A stretch of 45,648 nt of DNA from Candidatus Nitrosopumilus sp. (GCA_029255365.1 JAPFQF010000001.1:1-45648), one strand, 5' to 3'; counted from the first letter of the stretch, positions 25,222 to 34,262 are shown. Notes: generated by a model not told the origin, from the sequence alone. Numbers and translations are program-made.

Positions 25222-25573
25222 AATTAAAATCAGTCAAACCTGAATCTGCATTTTTAGGCTTGCCGTCTGTTTCATTTTGAATGGATTCTGTCCTTAGAGG
25301 TTCAAGAATGGCCTTTTTGATTGATGCCGCCCTGTCTTTTATGATTTGATTGAATTCACGCATGTCGTCTAAACCCGGCGACTGATGTTGATTTTGATAT
25401 GCCTGCAAAAACCCAGAATACACGCATCCTGTAATTATTCCAAACGCTGTATCTGGAACTGACTCTATCTCGGGAACAAAATTTTCTGCTATTTGTTTGT
25501 AGGATTCTGATTCGCTAATATAGTAATCAATCAAGCTATCTATGAAATCCTTGTTCTCTTTGGAAATTGTCAT
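25220..25573 (-). CDS. Small conserved-type protein, paralogue of the 19906-20169 product
   Basis: This 117-aa protein begins MTISKENKDFIDSLIDYYI and has the core TAFGIITGCVYSGFLQAYQ followed by SPGLDDMREFNQIIKDRAASIKKAI. These match the core of the 87-aa protein at 19906-20169, though this one is longer at both ends, with a polar C-terminal tail. It looks soluble and helical. Function is unknown. Confidence 0.7.
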   Translation of the reverse strand: MTISKENKDFIDSLIDYYISESESYKQIAENFVPEIESVPDTAFGIITGCVYSGFLQAYQNQHQSPGLDDMREFNQIIKDRAASIKKAILEPLRTESIQNETDGKPKNADSGLTDFN

Positions 25574-25648
25574 CCCTGTTTTTCCTATTTCCTAGTTTAT
25601 TTAATTGTCTTTGATTAATCGTTTATTTATTCAAGAGATGATTCCAAT

Positions 25649-26107
25649 ATGTTGTGGAAATTAGAGTCTGATGAAGGCTTTTTTAGAATATATGATTCTA
25701 AAAAACTTGTTGCGGGATATTTTGATCCTGATTATGGCGATATTTTCCAAAAAGAGAACTCTGAAGAGATTGTCTCATTGATGCTAAAAAACCACGACAA
25801 AGTTTTAGGCGGAATCGTAATGGTTCCACTTGTCAAGTTTGGGCTGTTTGATACTGATTTGGATACGAACCTGGCCAACGTGGAGTCCCAGGTGAATCGT
25901 GTCAATGAACATTTGCAAAAATGGAAGGCATTTTTATCCGAAATGAACTATGACTGGCACTCTGTAAGGATTTCTCACACTGACCAGGACATGCTTACAA
26001 TAGCATTTCAGATAAAATTCTCAAAACCCACGCCCCTTGAAAAAACATCCTTGGGCGAGGAACTTTTTGACACTTTCACAATGTTGCAAAAGTCTGATCT
26101 GCTGTAG
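25649..26107 (+). CDS. Group-specific soluble protein, unknown function
   Basis: The 152-aa protein begins MLWKLESDEGFFRIYDSKKLVAGYF, with mixed alpha/beta character, a helical middle (NLANVESQVNRVNEHLQKWKAFL) and a beta-like end. No motif, signal peptide or membrane helix is visible, and no family is recognised. It is divergent from the gene at 25220-25573 (75 bp apart) and convergent with the membrane-anchored protein gene at 26120. Confidence 0.6.
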   Translation: MLWKLESDEGFFRIYDSKKLVAGYFDPDYGDIFQKENSEEIVSLMLKNHDKVLGGIVMVPLVKFGLFDTDLDTNLANVESQVNRVNEHLQKWKAFLSEMNYDWHSVRISHTDQDMLTIAFQIKFSKPTPLEKTSLGEELFDTFTMLQKSDLL

Positions 26108-26119
26108 GGCGCTGTCCGT

Positions 26120-26809
26120 CTAAGGCAGGTGGCCTTTTTTCCATTCTTCAGCGTCGTTAAAACAGTTGAACCATTTGATTTCTATCTCGTCAGAATCAAA
26201 CTCGTTCATCCCATTTTTAAATTCCGAATCGCATTTGTTTTTCATGTTCTCTGAGACTTGGATTACCTTTTGTTTTATCACGTTATCCGGGGGTGAAAAT
26301 TTGCCTGCTTCGTCAAATTCAGTTATTCCAGATTTGGCCAATTGGAATTCAATCAATCCCAGGTTTTCATACTCGTATGCTTCTTGAAACTGCGTATCAG
26401 ATCTTACCTTTGCCGACTCGTCACCTGTTGCAATCCACCTAATGTACTCCACATCGCTTTTTAGCTGAGTTTCGGATGATATTTTGAACAACTCTACCGA
26501 GCTTTCAAACAATTCTGGCGTGGATAGTTTATCATATTTGGAAATGATGCCCTCGAATTTACCGACGTGCTCTTCATAGTATTTTAGCATCTCCTCTTTT
26601 GTTATGGACCCCTCGTCCCACTTTGTTTTTTCAGAATAGAATCTCGCTTGCAATTCTGCCACGTCCTGCTGAATTTGCGCCAGTTCATTTCCAAATTGAA
26701 ACCCCTTCTGTTTGGTCTGCTCTGAGGAATAGTTGTATGCGATAATTGCAACGATGACTGTGATGCCTATTGCTGCAATGGTGATGTTTTGTATTTTATT
26801 TTTTTTCAA
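26120..26809 (-). CDS. Membrane-anchored helical extracytoplasmic protein
   Basis: The 229-aa protein has an N-terminal anchor (IQNITIAAIGITVIVAIIAYNY, residues about 6-27) after a basic MKKNK, then about 200 residues that look all-helical (ELAQIQQDVAELQARFYSEK; ELFESSVELFKISSETQ), with two Cys near the C-terminus (NKCDSEF; WFNCFND) that could pair outside the cell. It is not recognised. It overlaps the upstream gene by 4 bp (ATGA), so the two are co-translated. Confidence 0.65.
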   Translation of the reverse strand: MKKNKIQNITIAAIGITVIVAIIAYNYSSEQTKQKGFQFGNELAQIQQDVAELQARFYSEKTKWDEGSITKEEMLKYYEEHVGKFEGIISKYDKLSTPELFESSVELFKISSETQLKSDVEYIRWIATGDESAKVRSDTQFQEAYEYENLGLIEFQLAKSGITEFDEAGKFSPPDNVIKQKVIQVSENMKNKCDSEFKNGMNEFDSDEIEIKWFNCFNDAEEWKKGHLP

Positions 26810-27096
26810 AGATAGTCTGTATAGTTTCCGTTTTCATCCAATTTTAACTCAATTGTAAATTCAGTGCCGCTGATAAAAGAGTCATTCCGTGTCGTTCTGA
26901 CCTTTCCTATGACCAGTTCGTATGGCCAAATCTCCACCACAATTGCTCCCACGCTTACAATTGGCGTCTCGGTAATTTCCATGTCTTCACGTTTTACCCC
27001 GTGTCTTTCAAGCATGTGTATGGCGTGATCTAATAGCGGTTCAGGGTTGTTGTAATTTAGCACCCAAACTTTTCCTTGATAATCAATTTTCTGCAA
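26806..27096 (-). CDS. Small soluble beta-rich protein
   Basis: The 96-aa protein MQKIDYQGKVWVLNYNN contains a helix (DHAIHMLERHGVKREDMEI) and several strands (PIVSVGAIVVEIWPYELVIGKV; TEFTIELKLDENG). No family is recognised. It is the first gene of a two-gene unit with the membrane-anchored protein, overlapping it by 4 bp, so the products may act together. Confidence 0.6.
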   Translation of the reverse strand: MQKIDYQGKVWVLNYNNPEPLLDHAIHMLERHGVKREDMEITETPIVSVGAIVVEIWPYELVIGKVRTTRNDSFISGTEFTIELKLDENGNYTDYL

Positions 27097-27267
27097 TTTG
27101 AAACAATCCCGATTTACTCATATAACAATTAATCGCCAAATCATTTTGACTTTAAATTTTATACCCACTCTCAAAAGAATTTCGTATTTTTTTAGATATT
27201 TTTTGGTTCAACTCCACGGGGACTCACCTGTCAAATTGGGGATGAAAATGGACGCAAATACACCTAA
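27097..27267. other. Spacer between membrane-protein unit and phosphate island
   Basis: This 171-bp stretch holds the minus-strand promoter of the 27096 gene and an AT-rich TTTAAATTTTATAC at about 27149-27162. The right part (about 27200-27265) is richer in GC and shows only weak hairpin potential. No gene is called. It lies at the 3' end of phoU and may carry transcription stop signals. Confidence 0.4.
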
Positions 27268-27927
27268 CTAAGAAGATTTAGTGTGAGATGCTATTCTCTT
27301 TTCACTGGGTTTGTGTTTTCCTGTAACGATATAGTTGATAGCATCACTCATGAAAACTGCATGGTCTCCAATTCTTTCGAGATAACGTAAGAGTAATGCT
27401 TCAGCTAGAGCACATTTTGTATTATTAGAATTTATCAATTGAGGCAATCTTTCTTTGTATATTTTATCAATAAATTCTTCATCTTCTTGAATTTTTACAG
27501 CTCGTCTAACATCTAGTTCTGCAAAAGAAAGAACTGCTTCTTTTATCATATGTTTCACTTTTTTTGTTATTTCAAATATAGATTCATTTGTACATTCAGA
27601 AATATCCCCAAACAAATCCCTAACCTGTGTAATGTCATAAGCATATCTTCCAAATCTTGAAAACGCATAAGATATCTCAGTGGATGAACGAATCATTCTA
27701 AAATCATCTGCAACTGGTTGATATTTCAAAAGCATGTCAAAAATTAAATCTTCAACTTCAAAATACTTGCTGCGAATAGAATTAGATAATTCGTAAACTT
27801 GTTCAGTAGTATTTTTCCCTTCGAGGTATGAATCAACAGCTAATGAGACACACTCACTTGCCATATCGCCCATCTGAGACATAATCGCAGATAGTTTTTC
27901 AAGTGATGGATCAATCAGTCTAGTCAT
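27268..27927 (-). CDS. phoU: PhoU family phosphate signalling protein
   Basis: The 219-aa helical protein has PhoU-like three-helix-bundle repeats: LSAIMSQMGDMASECVSLAVDSYLEG and EALLLRYLERIGDHAVFMSDAINYIV, the latter being the typical ExxxRIGDH motif binding metal clusters. PhoU couples the Pst transporter to phosphate sensing. It is the last gene of pstC-pstA-pstB-phoU, overlapping pstB by 1 bp at the stop/start junction. Confidence 0.93.
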   Translation of the reverse strand: MTRLIDPSLEKLSAIMSQMGDMASECVSLAVDSYLEGKNTTEQVYELSNSIRSKYFEVEDLIFDMLLKYQPVADDFRMIRSSTEISYAFSRFGRYAYDITQVRDLFGDISECTNESIFEITKKVKHMIKEAVLSFAELDVRRAVKIQEDEEFIDKIYKERLPQLINSNNTKCALAEALLLRYLERIGDHAVFMSDAINYIVTGKHKPSEKRIASHTKSS

Positions 27928-28766
27928 TATCCAAATTGCCCCTGAACATATTTTGAAGTCAATTCGTTTTTAGGATCAGTAAATAGTTTCTTTGTCTCTC
28001 TAAACTCTATTAGTTCTCCAAGATACATAAATCCAGTATAATCTGAAACTCTGACTGCCTGCTGCATGTTGTGAGTTACAATTATTATCGTATATTCTTT
28101 TTTTAATTCCATAATTGTCTCTTCAATTTTCTGCGTTGCAATAGGATCTAGTGCAGATGCAGGCTCATCCATAAGTAAAACCTCAGGTTGAATTGCCAAT
28201 GCCCTTGCAATGCAAAGCCTTTGTTGTTGACCGCCAGATAATTCAATTGCAGACTTTTTCAAATCATTTTTTACTTCATCCCAAAGATATGCCATCTTTA
28301 GTGAATCCTCTACAATCTCATCTAGAATCCTCTTGTCTTTTACTCCATTTAATTTTAAACCGGCAACAACATTGTCATAAATAGACATTGTTGGAAACGG
28401 ATTTGGTTTTTGAAAAACCATTCCTACTTTTCTTCTATGATAAATTGGGTCTATTGATTTATCATAAAGATCAATGTCATCAAGCATTACTTTACCCTCA
28501 ACTTTGGCATTTTTTGTCATGTCATGCATTCTGTTAAGACACCTAAGGAAAGTTGTCTTTCCGCATCCAGACGGTCCAATTAATGCAGTAACCGATTTTT
28601 CTGGAAATTTCATTGTGACGTTTTTTACGCCCATTGTATTACCATAATGAATAGTAACATTTTCTGCAATCATTTTGAATTTTTTTTCCACATGAGACAT
28701 AGAGTCTGGAATTTGTGAATCAATAGAATTATTAATTTTTTGGGCGGGTGTACTCAATACAGTCAT
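27927..28766 (-). CDS. pstB: Phosphate ABC transporter ATP-binding protein PstB
   Basis: The 279-aa protein contains Walker [13 protein letters not shown], the PstB-specific [19 protein letters not shown] signature [16 protein letters not shown], Walker [14 protein letters not shown] and the switch His (IIVTHNM). It drives phosphate import through PstA/PstC. The frame starts at 28766 overlapping pstA by 4 bp; the first about 24 residues are not conserved-looking, and MSHVEKKFK is an alternative start. Confidence 0.97.
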   Translation of the reverse strand: MTVLSTPAQKINNSIDSQIPDSMSHVEKKFKMIAENVTIHYGNTMGVKNVTMKFPEKSVTALIGPSGCGKTTFLRCLNRMHDMTKNAKVEGKVMLDDIDLYDKSIDPIYHRRKVGMVFQKPNPFPTMSIYDNVVAGLKLNGVKDKRILDEIVEDSLKMAYLWDEVKNDLKKSAIELSGGQQQRLCIARALAIQPEVLLMDEPASALDPIATQKIEETIMELKKEYTIIIVTHNMQQAVRVSDYTGFMYLGELIEFRETKKLFTDPKNELTSKYVQGQFG

Positions 28767-29686
28767 CTCTTAGTAGGCATCCTTTGTTTAATTAATCGGC
28801 TTATCATTGCATTTCCATTACCAAAGTGGTATCGAATGGCCAAATTGATTCCTATGATAATAAATATCAAAACTAACGCAGCTCCCCATCCCTGTAACTG
28901 TGAACTCTCATAGGGTAACAAAGACAATCTCCAAATTCTCAGAGGTAATGCATCCATTGGAACATCCATGCTGCTAAAGAATTGGCTACTTCCAAGAATA
29001 GTCATTATCAAGGGAGCTGTCTCACCACCTATTCTTGACACGGAAAGCAAAATTCCGGTAATCATTCCGCTTTTTGCAGCAGAAATTACAATTCTAAAAG
29101 TAATAACCCATTTTTTTAAACCCAGAGCAGTTCCTGCTTCACGATAAGTCATAGGGACCATTTTTAGAGATTCTTCAGTGGTTCTTGCAACAATTGGAAA
29201 CATGATTAAAGATAACGCAAATGCGCCTGCCCATACTGAAAAATGACCTAGGATTAACACGATTACTAAAAATGCAAAAATTCCAAGAACTATGGATGGA
29301 AATTCCATGAACACATCGTTGAAAAATCTAATATTCCTTGCAAGTCTATTATCGCCATATTCTGAGAGAAATATTCCGGACATCACACCAATTGGAACCC
29401 CTATCAAGCTTGCAAGTCCGATTATTATCAAAGTGCCTTGGATTGCAGGACCTATGCCTCCATCACCAGAACCAATTGAACCTGGGGTTGCAGTTAAAAA
29501 CTCATAACTTATTGCAGTAATTCCATTTTTGAAAACTTCTACAAGTATGCTGCCAAGAGGGATGATTGCAATTATTACAAATGCAAAGATTACGATATGA
29601 ACCAGTTTATCAACAAGTAATCTCTTCTTTACGTTATTTTTGAATAAAGCCCTGTACTCTTGTCTTTTTTCATTAGTGGTGCTCAA
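28763..29686 (-). CDS. pstA: Phosphate ABC transporter permease PstA
   Basis: The 307-aa protein has about six transmembrane helices and the binding-protein-dependent transport EAA-like loop ([21 protein letters not shown]). The segment [14 protein letters not shown] is typical of PstA. It pairs with PstC as the channel of the high-affinity phosphate importer. It overlaps pstC by 4 bp and pstB by 4 bp, showing tight coupling. Confidence 0.95.
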   Translation of the reverse strand: MSTTNEKRQEYRALFKNNVKKRLLVDKLVHIVIFAFVIIAIIPLGSILVEVFKNGITAISYEFLTATPGSIGSGDGGIGPAIQGTLIIIGLASLIGVPIGVMSGIFLSEYGDNRLARNIRFFNDVFMEFPSIVLGIFAFLVIVLILGHFSVWAGAFALSLIMFPIVARTTEESLKMVPMTYREAGTALGLKKWVITFRIVISAAKSGMITGILLSVSRIGGETAPLIMTILGSSQFFSSMDVPMDALPLRIWRLSLLPYESSQLQGWGAALVLIFIIIGINLAIRYHFGNGNAMISRLIKQRMPTKR

Positions 29687-30654
29687 TTATTAATTGCCCC
29701 CTCCTTTACTTTCATCATTCTGGTAACTAGAATGTGGGCCACAACGTTAATCACCATTGCGATTAGCAAAAGAATCAAGGCAATCCCGATTAAAGCAGGA
29801 AGGTGCAAAGATGCAGGTGACGCTTCAACAAACTCGTTTGCAATGATGCTGGACATTGTTTGACTCGGTTTGAAGAACGATGACGGGAATGCCGAGATGC
29901 CTGTTGCATTTCCAATTAGCATTGTAACTGCCATTGTTTCACCAACAGCTCTACCAAGTCCTAGAATCGAAGCCCCAATTAATCCAGTTTTAGAATATGG
30001 GAATACGGCCAGCTTAAACATTTCCCATTTCGTTGCACCCAACATGTATGCCGCTTCTCTTTGTTGCTGAGGGACAGCCTTCATTATTTCACGAGACACT
30101 GACGAAACAGTTGGAATGATCATTATGGCTAAAATTACGCTTGCTGTAATTATGTCCAGACCAAACGGAGTTCCTGAAAACAAAAATATTGAATCGCCAA
30201 ACAAATCATGCAAAGGCCTCTCCACCCAATCCTGAAAGTATAGTCTAAAAACTAAAAGACCCCAGAGGCCATAAATTATACTTGGAACCGCGGCTAAAAG
30301 TTCCACTAGAAATCCTAAAGGGCCGCCAATTTTTGCAGGAGCGTCTGAAATGAACATTGCAATTCCAATGCTGAGAGGAACCCCAATTGCCATTGCCAAA
30401 GCGGCAGTGACAAGCGTGCCTGCAATGTATGGTAATGCGCCAAAGGATTCTCTTCCTTCAACTGCATTCCAATCAGTGCCAATGATAAATGAAAGACCAT
30501 CAGATTCCCAAATTGGATACGACTCGGAAAATAACTGAAATACCATCAGAGCGATAATTACTAGAACAAATGACCCTGCAATTGTGGCAGCTAACTTGAA
30601 AATTTTATCAGAGCGGACACTCTGCTTGCGATATGCACCAGTATTCTTTTCCAC
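29683..30654 (-). CDS. pstC: Phosphate ABC transporter permease PstC
   Basis: The 323-aa protein has about six helices, the PstC signatures SYPIWESDGLSFIIGTDWNAVE and LLAAVPSIIYGLWGL, and the EAA loop QREAAYMLGATKWEMFKLAV. It is the first gene of the minus-strand pst operon and divergent from the AbrB-PhoU regulator gene; the 133-bp spacer holds two TTCTATATA-type elements (minus-strand reading) upstream of its TATA-like TTTAGATAA. Confidence 0.95.
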   Translation of the reverse strand: MEKNTGAYRKQSVRSDKIFKLAATIAGSFVLVIIALMVFQLFSESYPIWESDGLSFIIGTDWNAVEGRESFGALPYIAGTLVTAALAMAIGVPLSIGIAMFISDAPAKIGGPLGFLVELLAAVPSIIYGLWGLLVFRLYFQDWVERPLHDLFGDSIFLFSGTPFGLDIITASVILAIMIIPTVSSVSREIMKAVPQQQREAAYMLGATKWEMFKLAVFPYSKTGLIGASILGLGRAVGETMAVTMLIGNATGISAFPSSFFKPSQTMSSIIANEFVEASPASLHLPALIGIALILLLIAMVINVVAHILVTRMMKVKEGAINN

Positions 30655-30698
30655 ATAGTTTCAACAAGAATTACAGGTTATCTAAAAAAGGATCATGA

Positions 30699-30737
30699 AT
30701 TATATAGAATATGAAATAGATTTAGATCTATATAGAA
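30699..30737. promoter_or_regulatory. Two TTCTATATA-type elements in the pstC / AbrB-PhoU divergent promoter
   Basis: ATTATATAGAA at 30699-30709 and CTATATAGAA at 30728-30737 are reverse-strand copies of the palindrome TTCTATATAGAA, with equivalent bases 28 bp apart. They lie between the pstC TATA-like sequence (minus strand, about 30680-30690) and the TATA-like AGTATATTGG (30751-30760) of the AbrB-PhoU gene, so they could serve both promoters. Confidence 0.55.
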
Positions 30738-30787
30738 CATGTTAAGAAGCAGTATATTGGAAAGAATGTGATGGGAAACATAGTTCG

Positions 30788-31810
30788 ATGTCGGAAATAA
30801 AACAGACTAGACGATTGCAATTAACTGGAGGTTCTACGTATATCGTATCATTGCCAAAAACATGGATTGACGAATTGGGGTTAAAGAAAAATTCCAACGT
30901 CACACTAGTAAAAAATCGTAATGACTCAATTACAATATTTCAAGAAGAGCAAAACAAAAAGAGTAACGCCCTAGCAACGATTGGGAAAAATGATTCAAAA
31001 GAAGCGATAAGAAGGAAAATTATCGCATTGTATCTTTCAGGATATAAAACCATTGAAATTAAAACAAAAGGAATCGAAATTCCAACTACGCATAGAAGTG
31101 TAATCAGAGATCTAGTGAGAACCTCCCTTATGGGGACTGAAGTTATTGAGTCAAGTTCAGAAAAAATAAAATTACAAGTTCTAACCCATCTTACACAATT
31201 ATCCTTTGAGGTTGCATTAAAAAGAATGTACACAACTGCAAAAAACATGCATGAAGAGGCTATGGAAGCATTGAATGAAACAGACACAGAACATGCTGAA
31301 GAAATAATCAAAATGGATGATGAGGTAGATAGATTCAGCCTCTATTTGCTGAGAAATCTAAACTTAGCCTTAGAAAATGTTCAAGTTTTACTAGATTCTG
31401 GCCTCGAAAAACCCTCAGATTGTCTTGGATATAGAACAGTAGTAAAATGTGTTGAAAGGATTGCAGACCATGCAGGATTAATTGCAAAGAAAGTAAAATA
31501 TCTAAAATCTCCAATAGATAAAAAAATTCTAAAAGAAATTGAACAAATTAGTAAGGAATCTCTAGATGTTTTTGAAAATTCAATTAATGCACTTTCTAAA
31601 AGAGACTACATAATGGCTGAAAATGTTGCAACAAGTGTAAGCAAAGTAATAGAAAAAGAAAAAAAATTAATGGATTCACTCAAACCAGACGAGAATACTG
31701 CAATAATAAAATTGATTTTAGAAGACATTAGAAGAACTGCAGAATATTCAAGAGACATATCGGAGATTACAATAGATGAAACAGTGCAAAGTGTCATTGA
31801 AGAATCTTAA
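30788..31810 (+). CDS. AbrB-PhoU phosphate uptake regulator
   Basis: The 340-aa protein joins an N-terminal SpoVT/AbrB swapped-hairpin DNA-binding domain (QLTGGSTYIVSLPKTWIDELGLKKNSNV, residues about 8-45) to PhoU-type helical bundles with YRTVVKCVERIADHAGLIAKKV as the metal-binding motif. This archaeal architecture is thought to link phosphate status to transcription. It is divergent from pstCAB-phoU and faces pstS, placing it at the heart of the phosphate island. It is the best local candidate to bind the TTCTATATAGAA elements, although no binding is shown by sequence alone. Confidence 0.92.
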   Translation: MSEIKQTRRLQLTGGSTYIVSLPKTWIDELGLKKNSNVTLVKNRNDSITIFQEEQNKKSNALATIGKNDSKEAIRRKIIALYLSGYKTIEIKTKGIEIPTTHRSVIRDLVRTSLMGTEVIESSSEKIKLQVLTHLTQLSFEVALKRMYTTAKNMHEEAMEALNETDTEHAEEIIKMDDEVDRFSLYLLRNLNLALENVQVLLDSGLEKPSDCLGYRTVVKCVERIADHAGLIAKKVKYLKSPIDKKILKEIEQISKESLDVFENSINALSKRDYIMAENVATSVSKVIEKEKKLMDSLKPDENTAIIKLILEDIRRTAEYSRDISEITIDETVQSVIEES

Positions 31811-31841
31811 AAAAAAAATAAAAAAATAAACTTTGGATAAT

Positions 31842-33398
31842 TTATCCGCGGTATTTTTTGGTTAGTCCATAGAACAACATAGCTGGTGCTCCCACATACA
31901 TTCCAAGATTCATCAGGATTACACTCACACCATACCCTAATACTTCAGAGTCAGACTCGGCATATTCCATTACAGACAAAGTTGATAGTAATGGAGTAAT
32001 TCCAATTTTTACCATTTCTTTGAATGCGGGGTTTGCTCTTTCCATATCAGCTATTTGTGGTGAGAATGAATAATACAATTGGTTGAATCCAGTCATGAAA
32101 GACATGCCTGGAGCACTATTCATTAGTTGATTATCTCGAATTTCTCTTAACAACTGAACTTGAGGTGCCATCTCTGAGCCATATGTTGCAGTTGCAATTA
32201 AACAACCGCCCCCTTCTTTCTCATCAGATGTTTTCATTTCAGTATGTTGATTAATCTCTTGTGTGACTTCTGATTTTGGAGATGCATTTTCATCCCAAAG
32301 AATTTCTCCACCATACGTTATTTGTTGTAGTCCTTGCTGTCCTAGTTTTGTTACTTTGTCAGCGAGTGGAACATACAGTAAACTTGATGAAAATTCTTGG
32401 CCATCAGTAATCATCCAATTAATTAAATGAATTACGGCTTTTGCTTGTTCTTTGTTTTTGGTTACTGGTTTTAGATCATCATACACTAGCAAGTATGTGA
32501 AACTTGCAATAGGATATGATTCAGATCCTGGCGCATTTACAAGTGATACATCTACCCAGCTATCTTTTGCAGCAGGTAAACTATCCGCAGCACCACTAGA
32601 TGCAGCAGAGATGCTGTCTAAAGTGGGTTCAATAAATGCAGATTTCTCAGCATTTTGAATTGATGCATAGGTCATTCCAGTCTGAAACGCATAAGCAAGT
32701 TCAACATATCCAATAGAGTATTTTGTAGATTTTACAATTGATGCGACACCTTCATTGCCTGCAGAAGCTAGGCCTAAGGGCCATGGAACAGATTTTCCTG
32801 TACCTACTTGTTCATCCCATTTTGGACTGACAGTAGTGAGATACTCAGTAAAGATGAAAGTAGTTCCAGAGCCATCTGATCTGTGTGCCGTAACAATTTC
32901 TTTGTCAGGTAGATTCAATCCTGGATTTACTGCAGTGATTGCAGGATCATTCCATTTCGTGATTTCTCCCAAAAAGATTCCTGCAACTGCATCAGCAGTT
33001 AACTTTAGTCCTTTGTTTGGAACTTCAGGTATGTTATACACCACCACTACACCTCCGATTGACTCAGGTATGTGTAATGTTCCGGGAGCCAATCCTCTTT
33101 CGCCTTCCGTCATTGGCGCATCAGATGCTGCAAAATTTACAGTTTTTTCGATGTGTTGTTTGATTCCACCACCACTTCCAATTGATTGATAATTGAGGTT
33201 GACATTGTCATAGACATTGTTGTATTCAACTCTCCACAAATCAATGAGAGGGAATGGGAACGTTGCTCCTGCACCTGTCAAATTAAATTCTACATTTGGA
33301 TCAGGAATATCAGGTGTTGTTGCTGCGTCTGCATAAAGAGGAGCAATGATCGCTCCAAGTGCAGTCAATAAAATCAGTAACGATGTTTTTGTATTCAT
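31842..33398 (-). CDS. pstS: Phosphate-binding protein PstS with C-terminal membrane extension
   Basis: The 518-aa protein has a signal peptide (residues 1-25), then a PstS fold: GAGATFPFPLIDLWR, SIGSGGGIKQHI, ASDAPMTEGE and HRSDGSGTTFIFTEYL, which bind phosphate. From about residue 395 an extra domain begins GGGCLIATATYGSEMAPQVQ and ends in hydrophobic helices (SVILMNLGMYVGAPAMLFYGL) and a basic tail, so it likely anchors the protein at the membrane. This C-terminal module with C-[LF]-IATA-x-YGS is known as a separate domain on archaeal and bacterial surface proteins. Start is leaderless-like, 29 bp from a TATA box. Confidence 0.94.
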   Translation of the reverse strand: MNTKTSLLILLTALGAIIAPLYADAATTPDIPDPNVEFNLTGAGATFPFPLIDLWRVEYNNVYDNVNLNYQSIGSGGGIKQHIEKTVNFAASDAPMTEGERGLAPGTLHIPESIGGVVVVYNIPEVPNKGLKLTADAVAGIFLGEITKWNDPAITAVNPGLNLPDKEIVTAHRSDGSGTTFIFTEYLTTVSPKWDEQVGTGKSVPWPLGLASAGNEGVASIVKSTKYSIGYVELAYAFQTGMTYASIQNAEKSAFIEPTLDSISAASSGAADSLPAAKDSWVDVSLVNAPGSESYPIASFTYLLVYDDLKPVTKNKEQAKAVIHLINWMITDGQEFSSSLLYVPLADKVTKLGQQGLQQITYGGEILWDENASPKSEVTQEINQHTEMKTSDEKEGGGCLIATATYGSEMAPQVQLLREIRDNQLMNSAPGMSFMTGFNQLYYSFSPQIADMERANPAFKEMVKIGITPLLSTLSVMEYAESDSEVLGYGVSVILMNLGMYVGAPAMLFYGLTKKYRG

Positions 33399-33421
33399 TA
33401 TCTAATTGTTTTAAAAATTCT

Positions 33422-33432
33422 ATTTATAAATA
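33422..33432 (-). promoter_or_regulatory. TATA box of pstS
   Basis: ATTTATAAATA is a strong archaeal TATA-like box whose centre lies about 29 bp before the pstS ATG at 33398, matching a leaderless transcript. The TTCTATATAGAA palindrome sits upstream of it. Confidence 0.55.
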
Positions 33433-33452
33433 CTAGGCATAGATTACATTAG

Positions 33453-33471
33453 TTCTATATTCTATATAGAA
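33453..33471. promoter_or_regulatory. TTCTATATAGAA palindrome upstream of pstS
   Basis: TTCTATAT (33453-33460) is followed at once by the perfect 12-bp palindrome TTCTATATAGAA (33460-33471). The site is upstream of the pstS TATA box, in activator-like position. It gives the clearest form of the element also seen near 295-324 and 30699-30737. Confidence 0.6.
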
Positions 33472-33552
33472 AATGAACGGAGTAGGATGAATCCGATGCT
33501 TTGATTCGGACTGATCTTAATGAATACAAGAAAATAAATTTTAAAATATATT

Positions 33553-33566
33553 CTAACTATAGTTAG
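33553..33566. promoter_or_regulatory. 14-bp perfect palindrome at UPF0060 promoter
   Basis: CTAACTATAGTTAG is a perfect palindrome lying between a TATA-like TTAAAATATA (33541-33550) and the ATG at 33577. A protein bound here would block transcription start, so this is a repressor-like position, unlike the phosphate elements. Confidence 0.55.
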
Positions 33567-33576
33567 TTGAAACGAT

Positions 33577-33933
33577 ATGGGCGAACAATCAAAGAATTTT
33601 TTCATTTCAATTCTATTATTTTTCCTAGCTGGTCTTTGTGAGATTGGTGGAGGATACTTGGTTTGGCTTTGGTTACGTGAAGATTTTAGCTGGATGTTAG
33701 GTGCAGTGGGTGGATTTGTATTATTTTTGTACGGAATTGTTCCAACGTTTCAGAAAACTCGCTTTCACAGAGTCTATGCAGCTTATGGTGGTGTATTCAT
33801 TGTAATGTCTGTATTTTGGGGTTGGTTAATTGATGGAGTGGCACCTGACACTTATGACATTATTGGAACAGTAATTGCAGTAATTGGAGTACTGGTAATT
33901 TTCTATTATCCTAGAAAAGGAGAGAAGAAATGA
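33577..33933 (+). CDS. UPF0060 (YnfA-type) membrane protein, copy 1
   Basis: The 118-aa protein has four transmembrane helices and the family core [50 protein letters not shown]0060/YnfA proteins resemble small multidrug transporters, but their substrate is not firmly known. It overlaps the second copy by 4 bp (ATGA). The palindrome CTAACTATAGTTAG between TATA and start suggests specific regulation. Confidence 0.9.
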   Translation: MGEQSKNFFISILLFFLAGLCEIGGGYLVWLWLREDFSWMLGAVGGFVLFLYGIVPTFQKTRFHRVYAAYGGVFIVMSVFWGWLIDGVAPDTYDIIGTVIAVIGVLVIFYYPRKGEKK

Positions 33934-34262
33934 GTGAAACTATTCTTTACACTTTGGGGTTATTCTTTTTTGCAGCTTTGTTGGAAATTGGAGGAGGGTA
34001 TCTTGTTTGGAAATGGTTACGAATTGATAAAAGAAAAATATTCGGGGTTATTGGTGGTCTAATTTTATTTTCATACGGGATCATCATGACATTCCAACCT
34101 GCTGATTTTGGTAAAGTCTATGCTACCTATGGAGGAATATTTGTTGTATCATCTATAGTCTGGGGTTATTGGGTTGACAAGAAAAGGCCAGATAGATTTG
34201 AGATTATTGGGTCAGTAATAGTTTTGATTGGCGTTGCAGTGATGTTCTATTGGCCTCGTTAA
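33930..34262 (+). CDS. UPF0060 (YnfA-type) membrane protein, copy 2
   Basis: The 110-aa protein repeats the family core: [50 protein letters not shown], four helices. It is clearly a diverged tandem duplicate of the preceding gene and overlaps it by 4 bp. As with paired SMR transporters, the two may form a heteromeric unit; this is inference. Confidence 0.9.
   Translation: MSETILYTLGLFFFAALLEIGGGYLVWKWLRIDKRKIFGVIGGLILFSYGIIMTFQPADFGKVYATYGGIFVVSSIVWGYWVDKKRPDRFEIIGSVIVLIGVAVMFYWPR

Noticed and set aside
27185-27265. GC-richer spacer next to phoU as a possible ncRNA
   Set aside because: Only weak, mismatch-rich stems can be drawn and no T-run follows.
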